Assembly: GCA_023515795.1 (NCBI GenBank)
Contig: JALGPX010000055.1
Span: 1 to 64,000 of the forward strand
Origin: Amoeboaphelidium occidentale
Taxonomy: Eukaryota > Aphelidiomycota > Aphelidea
DNA: 64,000 bases
Reading direction: 5' to 3'
The notes below the pieces were generated by a model, which was given only the letters and a program-made list of their open reading frames with translations, searched no databases and had not been told where the DNA came from. Below, one piece after another: positions 1 through 7,740 of this stretch (its first letter is position 1; every line of letters starts with the position of its first letter). The position numbers and the translations under genes are program-made.

Positions 1-995
1 GTAGCATTTACCGTGATATCTAACAATCGAATGATGACCGTTCGCTTTGATTTGTTGGGAAGACTTTGGTCGCGAGATCGCACTTCTCAGTTGAAACTGC
101 GCACTTTAATCAGAACTTCGGAGATTCTAAGAATAAAATTGCTTTGACATTCTTTCTGACTTCGACTAGTTTCACATTGAGTATGTGGGTGATCTCAGTT
201 ACATCGCTTGCGAGAACAGAATCGAGGGCTTCGTACTCAGATAAGGCGAATTTCCAGTATTATTTTACCTCTGATATTGGCAGGACAAAAATCTCTCTGA
301 AAGTTCTTTAGATGGTATTATCGTTTTGAAGAAAACATTTGTAGANAATATGAATTGGATAATTGATTGAAAAAAAATTGAAATGAATATTTATGAATGT
401 TATGATAATGAGATAATTGAATAAAGATATTGTGTGAGAACGTGTATTTGGCGTAGCTTCTTTCCAAAGATTAACCTCGACGTATTGTTTTGCTCTTGAT
501 CGTAAAATTCACCTCCACTTTTGCGAATATTTTCTTCATTGTTTCACACCCTTCGTGTAAAAAGTCCTCTTCAAGCTTCAAGCACTTGGATGTTCTGTTT
601 CAATGTAACATCTCAATTTATTATCGAATTAAAGTGGTTGCAACTTGTTGGTAGCATTTACCGTGATATCTAACAATCGAATGATGACCGTTCGCTTTGA
701 TTTGTTGGGAAGACTTTGGTCGCGAGGTCGCACTTCTCAGTTGAAACTGCGCACTTTAATCAGAACTTCGGAGATTCTAAGAATATAATTGCTTTGACAT
801 TCTTTCTGACTTCGAGTAGTTTCACATTGAGTATGTGGGTGATCTCAGTTACATCGCTTGCGAGAACAGAATCGAGGGCTTCGTACTCAGATAAGGCGAA
901 TTTCCAGTATTATTTTACCTCTGATATTGGCAGGACAAAAATCTCTCTGAAAGTTCTTTAGATGGTATTATCGTTTTGAAGAAAACATTTGTAGA
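1..995. repeat. Duplicated contig-end sequence around a 1-base gap (copies 1-345 and 651-995)
   Basis: Bases 1-345 recur at 651-995 with a constant offset of 650. I see three single-base differences (77/727, 136/786, 166/816). The first copy stops directly at the N at 346, so the simplest reading is that one contig ends at 345 and the next starts at 347 and covers the same locus from the other allele. Bases 347-650 are unique here and hold nothing I recognise. Short open frames exist on both strands in each copy, but none has an ATG start and a recognisable domain. The second copy ends against the stop codon of the CUZ1-like gene, so this is the 3' flank of that gene. A true tandem duplication is the alternative. 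Confidence 0.8.
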
Positions 996-997
996 AT

Positions 998-1684
998 CTA
1001 TTCCGATATCAGAATTGTATCTTTTAAAACACCTGTGTTACGCAGGATCGTATTGCAAGTGTCCTGCTTGTTTATGCTCTCTGATGGAATGTCATTCAGC
1101 TTCTGTCCATCTGTAATTCCACACACATGAAACACTTTTCCCAGTGACCACTCTCTGTTCACGACAATGCACTTTCTAGTATCAGTGAAAATACAATAGG
1201 CTCTCTCTCCTTTTGCTATTTTTCCTGTTATAGGTTCCGTTTTCTTTAGTCTCATAACTTCTAGCGCTGTGATCGGCTTTAAGGTATGTGAAGTGGAAGG
1301 TTCAGCTGTAGATTTCGATGACCACCGTTCCCCAGGAAGAGGTAGCTTGTGATCAGAGAGTAACTGAATAGCTTTCCATGTCTTTTCTTCTGTTTGAGTA
1401 TCATCTTGTGTCGTATCAGGACAATGATTTCTGTGCTTCAAGCATACTACTGTTCCACATCTGCACTGATACTTCATGATTGTGACCTCAGAACATACTG
1501 CGCATTTGATTTTAAGTTTCTCAGTCTCATTACTTGTCACATTTGTTGTATTAGACTCTGATGCACAAGGTTTATGTGACTGAAAGTGGTCCTTACATAG
1601 GAATTTTCCGCAATGGAGACATTTAATAGGAAGGAAATCCACTCTGCTACATTCCTCGCAGTACTTTCCAATGTCCAATTCCAT
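998..1684 (-). CDS. CUZ1: AN1-type zinc finger protein, ZFAND1/Cuz1-like
   Basis: 228 residues, complete, no intron needed. Two AN1-type zinc fingers are visible: residues 9-40, with the CEEC and CLHC pairs followed by an H/H/C end, and residues 61-88, starting CAVC and ending HRNHC. The opening MELDIGKYC matches the start of the ZFAND1/Cuz1 family, and residues from about 155 onward resemble its C-terminal ubiquitin-like region. In yeast and humans this protein links the proteasome and Cdc48/p97 during arsenite stress and stress-granule clearance. That role here is inferred from family membership. It lies on the same strand as, and 63 bp downstream of, the RPC11 gene. Its stop codon falls just after the end of the duplicated contig-end block. 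Confidence 0.87.
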   Translation of the reverse strand: MELDIGKYCEECSRVDFLPIKCLHCGKFLCKDHFQSHKPCASESNTTNVTSNETEKLKIKCAVCSEVTIMKYQCRCGTVVCLKHRNHCPDTTQDDTQTEEKTWKAIQLLSDHKLPLPGERWSSKSTAEPSTSHTLKPITALEVMRLKKTEPITGKIAKGERAYCIFTDTRKCIVVNREWSLGKVFHVCGITDGQKLNDIPSESINKQDTCNTILRNTGVLKDTILISE

Positions 1685-1747
1685 GATGAAGGTAAAATCT
1701 CAATGGCAAAAAAGACAGAAAGAGCTCTATTGGAAGGCAAAAGCATT

Positions 1748-2080
1748 TTAGCCTTCTCTCCACATGTAAGCGCAAGCAGTGCACTTGTAGAAAATAGAAG
1801 ATGGTTCATCAGCACTTCGAATTTGTATCTGCATATAGTAAGCGCGTGTGTGCTCACATTTCGGACATGTTGCCTCAGTCTGATCAACGTTCTTCCATGC
1901 ATCCGCACCTCCCAGCACGTCTTCCACTTGTTTTCTTTCCATTTCTTTGCGACTCACATAAGGCTTTGATATTGGATAAATATACGGGCATGTTTGGCAC
2001 GTCATTGCTATTCCGTTACCATGTCTGGCACTCCTAGAAGTGATTAAAGTGTTGGAGCAATTAGGACAGAACAAGATCAT
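1748..2080 (-). CDS. RPC11: RNA polymerase III subunit RPC10 (yeast Rpc11, POLR3K)
   Basis: 110 residues, which is the normal family length. Two zinc ribbons are intact: C5/C8/C28/C31 and C72/C75/C100/C103. The C-terminal ribbon carries the TFIIS-like RSADEP hairpin (residues 89-94) with the acidic pair that stimulates RNA cleavage by Pol III. The segment DVLGGADAWKNVD is typical of the subunit. The protein is needed for transcript cleavage, termination and re-initiation by Pol III in the nucleus. The gene is divergent from the NDT80-like gene across a 444-bp intergenic region. No oddities were seen in its coding sequence. Confidence 0.96.
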   Translation of the reverse strand: MILFCPNCSNTLITSRSARHGNGIAMTCQTCPYIYPISKPYVSRKEMERKQVEDVLGGADAWKNVDQTEATCPKCEHTRAYYMQIQIRSADEPSSIFYKCTACAYMWREG

Positions 2081-2524
2081 TCAACAGAGAATATTATAAA
2101 AAAAGTTAATACTTAGTTCTACTGAACAGGCTTGAATTAGGATGATCAATAATCATTTGAGTACAATTGTCATACAAAGTACAACGTGTAGTGTATTTGT
2201 GCAAGTTGGACAGAGTACACAATCGCTCGAGATTAGAGACATGTGATACGATTTCGATTTGAATCCTGCTTGACTAATCTCACCTGCAACGATATCAAAA
2301 CATGACATACTACAGCATGGAGTTACTTCATGTCACGCGCTGGCGCCTCTTGGTTCCCAGCCAAGCGTTTCAGAGCAACCAATCAGTATGATACTTCAGT
2401 AACACAGCGCCCAATCGCTCAGCATTTAAGCACCAACCTGAAGTCCAAAACTATATTTTCTCAACACTAATTGTGTAATTGTAGATTTTTACTCCGATTA
2501 TTTTGGTGTGACTGTATTTAAGTA
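2081..2524. promoter_or_regulatory. Divergent promoter region with CCAAT boxes (RPC11 and NDT80-like gene)
   Basis: 444 bp between two divergent start codons, with no ORF worth calling. A CCAATCA box lies at 2379-2385 and a CCAATCG at 2411-2417, both matching the fungal CCAAT-binding (HAP) complex site. The stretch around 2335-2360 is locally GC-rich compared with its surroundings. Direction of action is unknown. Confidence 0.5.
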
Positions 2525-4051
2525 ATGAATTCTAACTTCAACATGTTCTTCAGTGATCTGCATTCCGCTCAGCAACAGCAAGCTCAGGGTATGGGTACGA
2601 TTACTAACGCGAGTTTTATGAATGGTCAGCAGAAACTATCTATCGATACAAGCTTCCAGCCATCCAACTTCTACGGAATTGGTACTCCAAGAACACCAAC
2701 CTCTTTTGGAGGAGGAAACAATGGCAGTAACAGCAGTACTCTGAAAAGAAGAACTAATTACACTTCTGAAATCGGTCCAAGTTTCACACAGACGAAGCAA
2801 TTGAGAGCTGTTTGGAACGCTGATAAGACCAGAGCTGTGAAGTTCAATCTAATGCCAAAGATTGACAAGGGGTTCTTTCTGAATGAAACTGATTGGGTTT
2901 GTTATCGTCGCAATTACTTTCAAGTCTCTGCTTGTTACTCGTGTTACAGTATGTCAAACTCTGCTGGTTTAATGCTGGATCAACCAGTTGAGTTCCAACC
3001 ATCTTCAGATGAACCAACGTTTATTGAACATGATGGTCGCATGATTCTGATTAATGGTTATCGTATCGGAATTTCAGCACGTGTTGCATCCAGTGAGCGT
3101 GTTATTGATTTAGTGCAACATACATCTAAACGTGATAAGGGACCACAAGTATCTCCTGCTCCTAGACCTTGCCAACCATCAACTGGTCAAGTCACATTTG
3201 AGCGTTTACAGTTCAAATCAGCTACAGCTAATAATGGTAAACGTCGTGCTGCACAACAATACTATGTTGTCGATTTGGAATTGTATGCTGAATTATCTGA
3301 AGAAATGGAAGGTTGTTATCTATTGAAGATGGCATCTTCAACATCATGTCCTCTAGTTGTTCGTGGTCGTTCTCCTGGACACTATACTGATTCTCTTGAT
3401 AGATTACAGTCACCTTATGGTATGATGGCATCAGCAACACTATCTGCAGCAGAAAACATATTCTCAGCTAATGGTGGAAACTCAATGTTTGACAGACCAG
3501 CAACTGCACATCCATTGAATAATCCAAATTTCCACACGACACTCTCTGCTCTATTACCACAATCTGCAAATGTCTATCAAAACAGTCATGATGTTATGTT
3601 TACTGGTGCAAACAGCTTGCTACCAATTAACAACAACAACAACAACAACAATTCTATGGGAACAGTAGAACAACAATCAACAGTCTCTTCTGCTCTTACA
3701 CCTCCTCCTTCATCATCAACATCATCACTATTCACTGCAGTTTCTTCAACAAACTCTAATGGTGCATTCTCATCTCTAACACCTCTACCACCAGCAGCAG
3801 CCGTATCATTGGGATCGACAATGTTTGACTATTCACCAACTTTGTTTTCAACTGCAGCAACAACAGATGGAAAACTTACTACTGATTCTATGAATTTGAT
3901 GGGAAAGACAAATCACTTCATGGGAGCTGGACTTCACGATAACGATGATGACAACGACGAAGCAGTAAGAGACCATGATATTTCTAATGAAACTACTACT
4001 AATGCTGGCATGGTTGTTGCAGGAATGAACTTTCACCAGACACTGTTCTAA
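2525..4051 (+). CDS. NDT80/PhoG-like DNA-binding transcription factor
   Basis: 508 residues. Roughly residues 90-280 match the NDT80/PhoG (VIB-1) DNA-binding domain: a LRAVWNADKTRAVKF start, the aromatic DWVCYRRNYFQV segment, and the later TFERLQFKSATANNGKRRAA and VVRGRSPGHY segments. The rest is low complexity: Gln-rich at the N terminus, an eight-Asn run near residue 370, and Ser/Thr/Pro- and Asp-rich stretches at the C terminus. Such factors control meiosis, sporulation, nutrient or heterokaryon responses in fungi, and the specific role here is unknown. No intron is needed. An alternative start at a downstream Met would not affect the domain. Confidence 0.88.
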   Translation: MNSNFNMFFSDLHSAQQQQAQGMGTITNASFMNGQQKLSIDTSFQPSNFYGIGTPRTPTSFGGGNNGSNSSTLKRRTNYTSEIGPSFTQTKQLRAVWNADKTRAVKFNLMPKIDKGFFLNETDWVCYRRNYFQVSACYSCYSMSNSAGLMLDQPVEFQPSSDEPTFIEHDGRMILINGYRIGISARVASSERVIDLVQHTSKRDKGPQVSPAPRPCQPSTGQVTFERLQFKSATANNGKRRAAQQYYVVDLELYAELSEEMEGCYLLKMASSTSCPLVVRGRSPGHYTDSLDRLQSPYGMMASATLSAAENIFSANGGNSMFDRPATAHPLNNPNFHTTLSALLPQSANVYQNSHDVMFTGANSLLPINNNNNNNNSMGTVEQQSTVSSALTPPPSSSTSSLFTAVSSTNSNGAFSSLTPLPPAAAVSLGSTMFDYSPTLFSTAATTDGKLTTDSMNLMGKTNHFMGAGLHDNDDDNDEAVRDHDISNETTTNAGMVVAGMNFHQTLF

Positions 4052-4099
4052 AAAACGGAGTAGTCTAAAAAACAGCCACTCTATTTAAACATAAGTAAA

Positions 4100-4142
4100 A
4101 TCTAAATCTAAATCTAAATCTAAATAATAATAATAATAATAA
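4100..4142. repeat. Hexamer (TAAATC)n followed by trinucleotide (TAA)n microsatellite
   Basis: About four TAAATC units run directly into a TAA/AAT trinucleotide tract in the 3' flank of the NDT80-like gene. It is one of several microsatellites between 3.6 and 5.5 kb. Confidence 0.9.
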
Positions 4143-4194
4143 AGTCCCTCTTACACCAACACCAATATCTTGTCACATTTGCTATGACTTTCTG

Positions 4195-4201
4195 TGATTG
4201 G
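4195..4201 (-). promoter_or_regulatory. CCAATCA box upstream of RPS29
   Basis: TGATTGG, the reverse of CCAATCA, lies 60 bp before the RPS29 start codon. A second CCAAT is at 4162-4166 on the plus strand. Together they are a plausible CCAAT-binding-complex target. Confidence 0.4.
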
Positions 4202-4260
4202 GGACCGAATCAGTGACCCATAATGAAAATTTTTTTTCTCTCATCTTTTCAGAATTAAAA

Positions 4261-4738
4261 ATGTCACACGAATCCGTATGGTTCAGTCATCCACGCAAAT
4301 TTGGCAAAGGCTCTCGTCAATGGTAGGCATTCGAGTCTTTTCACCACCACAACTTGTAATTTCATTTAGCCGCGTCTGTGGACACCAAGCTGGTCTAATT
4401 AGAAAATACAATTTGGACATTTGCAGACAATGCTTCAGAGAGTACGCAAAACAAATTGGTTTCGTAAAGGTGAGTTTCTGTGAAGGATGGGAGCACTACA
4501 GAGAGGGAGCGAGAGGGGAAGTGCATTAGCGCGCGCACACACACACACACACACACATTCATGCAAGAAAGCAAGAAAGCAAGAAAGCTAGCAAGCGATT
4601 GAGGAAGAAAAGCTAAACAGAAGAAACGAGCGATACTTTTGAAAACCAACCCCTCTATCTCTATTTCCATCTCCATCCTTATCTTCTTATTAAGAACACA
4701 TTAACTAATTTCTTTTATTATTAATGTAGAACCGTTAA
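4261..4738 (+). CDS. RPS29: 40S ribosomal protein S29 (uS14), three exons
   Basis: Exons 4261-4322, 4370-4469 and 4730-4738 splice to 56 codons plus stop, exactly the length of yeast Rps29. The start [20 protein letters not shown] and the zinc-binding CRVC and CRQC pairs are diagnostic, and the spliced tail reads GFVKNR. Intron 1 is 47 nt (gtaggc to tag). Intron 2 is 260 nt (gtgagt to tag), far longer than any other intron in the window. It contains an (CA)11 run at 4536-4557 and three GCAAGAAA units at 4563-4586. The protein is a structural component of the 40S head near the decoding region. No single exon is long enough to look like a gene alone. Confidence 0.95.
4536..4586. repeat. (CA)11 and (GCAAGAAA)3 microsatellites inside RPS29 intron 2
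   Basis: A 22-nt CA run at 4536-4557 follows a short GC alternation. Three tandem GCAAGAAA octamers follow at 4563-4586. Both sit in the unusually long second intron of RPS29. Confidence 0.9.
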
Positions 4739-4801
4739 TTAGTAACTATTACACTCTGTCTGAAAAAGAATGAAGAATGAAGAAATAAACCATTTTCCTC
4801 T

Positions 4802-4842
4802 AAATCTATAAAATCTATAAAATCTATAAAATCTATAAAATC
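4802..4842. repeat. 9-bp tandem repeat (AAAATCTAT)n
   Basis: About four and a half 9-bp units lie between the RPS29 stop and the LSM7 start. The array is AT-rich. Tandem length variation between strains would be expected. Confidence 0.85.
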
Positions 4843-4866
4843 TTTTTCTTTTACAATTGACAAATA

Positions 4867-5215
4867 ATGCAATCACAACAACAACAACAACAACAACAAC
4901 AACTACAACAACAACAACAAAAGAAACCCCAATTAAAAAAAGATTCAATAGTAGACTTATCCAAATTCCTAAACAAGAGAATCCTTGTAAAATTCAGTGG
5001 CACACGTGAAGGCAAGAAGTACTCTGTATTGAGTTAATTCTGAGTTTGTAGCAACTGGAATATTGAAGGGTTGGGATAAACTATTGAATATAATCTTGGA
5101 TGATTGCACTGATGACAAACAGAGACATTTGGGTCTAATAATGTGTAGAGGAACATCAGTAGTAGTAATAATACCAGAAGAAGGCAAAGAACAAGTATCT
5201 AATCCATTTCTGTGA
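4867..5215 (+). CDS. LSM7: U6 snRNA-associated Sm-like protein LSm7, two exons with a GC-AG intron
   Basis: Exons 4867-5011 and 5052-5215 give 102 residues. The Sm1 motif (DLSKFLNKRILVKFSGTRE) and Sm2 motif (GLIMCRGTSVVVI) are intact. The joined segment REATGILKGWDKLLNIILDD matches LSm7 of other eukaryotes only if the 40-nt intron begins with GC (gaag|gcaaga) and ends gtttgtag. No GT donor restores this frame. The N terminus has an added tract of nine and five Gln in two runs (residues about 4-18), encoded by CAA repeats and not typical of the family. LSm7 belongs to the Lsm1-7 decay ring and the Lsm2-8 ring on U6 snRNA. The stop codon overlaps CCAAT boxes of the next gene. Confidence 0.93.
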
Positions 5216-5238
5216 TTGGCTGTGATTGGTCTGATTGG
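5213..5238 (-). promoter_or_regulatory. Three inverted CCAAT boxes at about 10-bp spacing
   Basis: ATTGG (reverse CCAAT) occurs at 5215-5219, 5225-5229 and 5234-5238, so the centres are 10 and 9 bp apart, about one DNA helical turn each. They lie 57-80 bp before the start codon of the SPX phosphate transporter and overlap the LSM7 stop. Each is within a TGATTGG context, the reverse of CCAATCA. A stacked CCAAT-binding-complex array driving the transporter is a reasonable inference. Confidence 0.55.
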
Positions 5239-5294
5239 AATAAACCCTTTTCTTCCATTTTTCTTTTCCTTCTTTCAACTTCTTTCAACTTCAT

Positions 5295-7514
5295 ATGAAA
5301 TTCTCAAATACTTTGGAATTTAATTCTCTTTCTGAATGGAAGGATGAATACATTAATTATGAAAAGTTAAAAGGAAGAATCTATGAAATTGAAAGAGAAG
5401 TTTATACAATGAGGAATAGTAAGAGAAGATGGGAAGGAGATGATGAAGAACAACAACAACAACAACAACAACCACTCATACTGTTTGAAGAACAACAACA
5501 ACAACAACAACAACAATTGTTGGAAGATGAATTCTTTTTACTTTTGAAAAAGGAAGTTGATCGGATCAACAAATTCTATGTAAAAAAGAAACAAGAGATT
5601 TCCCATAAACTACAGACAATTAAACTACTAAAAGAAGAACAAGAAATCATAACTTTTCATCAGAGAAAGAAATGGAGAGATGAATTATTACAATTATTTC
5701 TGGAATTGTGTGCATTGAAAGATTATGTTGTTTTGAATTATACAGGATTCTCAAAGATTACTAAAAAGTTTGATAAAGTTTTAAATTGTAATAGGAAACA
5801 AGTATTTCTAGAAGAATGTATTCACAACAAGAGTGAATTCTATAAAGATTTCTTTTCTTCTTCTGAACTGAATGAAAAGATTGAAGAATGTGTTTTATTG
5901 TATTCTCAAATATCTGAAATTACTACTGAAGAAGCATATGATGAATTGAGGCATTTTTTAAGAGAATTTGTTGTATGGGAACGCTCATCAGTATGGAAGG
6001 ATATGATTGATAAAGAAAGGAAGCATACGACTATAGGAGTGTTATCCAGTGGTGTTGATGTAGGTAGAGTTTCTGTTGTTTTAAAGTATTTGAAGGTTTG
6101 GTTGTTTTTATTTGCTTTCTTAATACTCCTTCTGATTACTCTATTATGGAAACCATTTGATGATTATGGTAAGGATTCATGTTTAGGATTGTTTGTCTTT
6201 GTGAGTATGCTGTGGGGTATGGAAGTATTTCCTCTGTTTGTTACTGCAATGTTGATTCCCTTTATGGTTGTCTCAATTGGTATACTTAAAAGTAATGACG
6301 GTAAAGAGTATTTGAGTGGTCCTATGGCTGCTAAGGATGTTGTCATGCACATGTTCTCTCCTGTTATTTTGCTCTTGTTGGGTGGTTTTACTATTGCTGC
6401 TGCTTTGACTAAGTATCAGATTGCAAAGTATATGGCATTGCAGATATTGTCTAGAGTTTCATCACGGTCAGAAATAGTATTGTTGACTATAATGTTTGTT
6501 GCTACTTTTGCTTCCATGTGGTTGAGTAATGTTGCAGCGCCTGTATTGTGTTATTCTGTTGTTGATCCTATTCTGAGGGTATTGGATCATGAATCTAGAT
6601 TGTCAAAAGCGTTGATTATTGGTATTGCCTTGGCATCGAATGTTGGTGGGATAATGACGCCTATATCATCTCCACAGAATGCCATTGGATTGGGGTACAT
6701 GTTGGATCCAGCGCCATCGTGGTTGGAATGGTTGGCTGTTAGTGTTCCTGTTGCTGTATTCTCGAATTTATTGATTTGGTTACTATTGTTGGTGATTTAT
6801 AAGCCACACAGAGAAACTAAACGTATACAACAGCCATGGAGAGTATCGCCAGCATCAGGAGAATTCAAATGGACACCTGTTCAATTGTATGTTGTTGCTG
6901 TATCTCTGCTGACTATTGTGCTGTGGTGTTTTTCATTTAAATTGGAACAATGGTTTGGTCATGCTGGAATTATTGGATTGGTGCCAATTGTTGCATTTTT
7001 TGGCGTTAAAGGAGTTTTAGGTAAAGATGAATTCAATAATTTCCTGTGGACTGTTGTATTTCTTGCAATGGGTGGTTCTGCTTTAGGTTATGCAGTTCAG
7101 AATTCAGGATTATTGGAATCCGTTGCTAATGGAATTTCTACAGTATTGCAAGGACAATCTGTTTATGTACTGACTGTATCGTTTTCTCTATTGGTACTGG
7201 TTGCTGCAACTTGTATTTCCCATACTGTTTCTGCGATTATAATTCTGCCAGTAGTTCAACAAGTCGGATTACAAATGTGTGGTCAAGAATGTTCAAATGT
7301 TATGGTATTCAGTTGTATATTCATGTGCTCTCTAGCTATGGGACTGCCAATATCAGGATTTCCGAATATAACTGCTGTATCGTTGGAAGATGCAACTGGG
7401 AGGCCTTATGTCAAGACTATAGATTTTCTAAAAGTTGGACTATTGGCATCAGTAGTTGGATATTTAATTGTGATATCTCTGGGGTATGGACTAATGTTGG
7501 GTGTAGGCATTTAG
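5295..7514 (+). CDS. SPX-domain low-affinity phosphate transporter (Pho87/90/91 type, DASS/SLC13 fold)
   Basis: 739 residues. The N-terminal SPX domain (about 1-220) starts MKFSNTLEFNSLSEWKDEYI, with the usual tyrosine-lysine pair following (YEKLKGR). Two poly-Gln tracts near residues 53-75 interrupt it. From about residue 265 there is a polytopic DASS/SLC13 carrier with the paired signature segments SNVAAPVLC and GGIMTPISSPQNAIG. SPX domains bind inositol pyrophosphates and tune phosphate uptake. Yeast Pho87 and Pho90 act at the plasma membrane and Pho91 at the vacuole, and I cannot tell which applies here. It is slightly shorter than the yeast proteins, mainly in linkers. The start codon sits in the palindrome CATATG. 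Confidence 0.92.
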   Translation: MKFSNTLEFNSLSEWKDEYINYEKLKGRIYEIEREVYTMRNSKRRWEGDDEEQQQQQQQPLILFEEQQQQQQQQLLEDEFFLLLKKEVDRINKFYVKKKQEISHKLQTIKLLKEEQEIITFHQRKKWRDELLQLFLELCALKDYVVLNYTGFSKITKKFDKVLNCNRKQVFLEECIHNKSEFYKDFFSSSELNEKIEECVLLYSQISEITTEEAYDELRHFLREFVVWERSSVWKDMIDKERKHTTIGVLSSGVDVGRVSVVLKYLKVWLFLFAFLILLLITLLWKPFDDYGKDSCLGLFVFVSMLWGMEVFPLFVTAMLIPFMVVSIGILKSNDGKEYLSGPMAAKDVVMHMFSPVILLLLGGFTIAAALTKYQIAKYMALQILSRVSSRSEIVLLTIMFVATFASMWLSNVAAPVLCYSVVDPILRVLDHESRLSKALIIGIALASNVGGIMTPISSPQNAIGLGYMLDPAPSWLEWLAVSVPVAVFSNLLIWLLLLVIYKPHRETKRIQQPWRVSPASGEFKWTPVQLYVVAVSLLTIVLWCFSFKLEQWFGHAGIIGLVPIVAFFGVKGVLGKDEFNNFLWTVVFLAMGGSALGYAVQNSGLLESVANGISTVLQGQSVYVLTVSFSLLVLVAATCISHTVSAIIILPVVQQVGLQMCGQECSNVMVFSCIFMCSLAMGLPISGFPNITAVSLEDATGRPYVKTIDFLKVGLLASVVGYLIVISLGYGLMLGVGI

Positions 7515-7540
7515 ATGTTAAAAAAAATAGATTCTATACA

Positions 7541-7693
7541 ATGATGATTACTCAGAAAGTTTTGAAAATGGCATTGAACAAACTGATGCCAAAGATGATT
7601 GTAGCTGTGGGTGTAGTGGTGGTACCCATTGTGACGATATTTACAGGAAGCAACAAAGAAAAAGAAAATAAGAACCATGATGATGATGACTAA
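7541..7693 (+). CDS. Possible small single-pass membrane protein (50 aa)
   Basis: An ATG-initiated frame of 50 residues lies in the 226-bp gap between the phosphate transporter and MGM1. It has a basic N terminus (MITQKVLKMALNKLMPK), one hydrophobic segment of about 18 residues (IVAVGVVVVPIVTIF) and a very polar Lys/Glu/Asn tail ending in four Asp. This shape resembles small mitochondrial inner- or outer-membrane proteins, but I do not recognise a family. It could equally be 3' untranslated sequence of the transporter. Its stop is 47 bp before the MGM1 start. Confidence 0.35.
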   Translation: MMITQKVLKMALNKLMPKMIVAVGVVVVPIVTIFTGSNKEKENKNHDDDD

Positions 7694-7740
7694 GTGACAA
7701 TAATAGATTTTTTTGCTCATTCTTGTGTTTTTTTTTGAGG

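Noticed and set aside
651-995. Short open frames on both strands in the repeated left-end block
   Set aside because: None starts with ATG and carries a recognisable domain, and the block is best explained as an allelic contig overlap.
4969-5187. Minus-strand frame opposite LSM7
   Set aside because: It has no ATG start, its upstream sequence closes with a stop, and the plus strand carries a convincing spliced LSm7 protein over the same bases.
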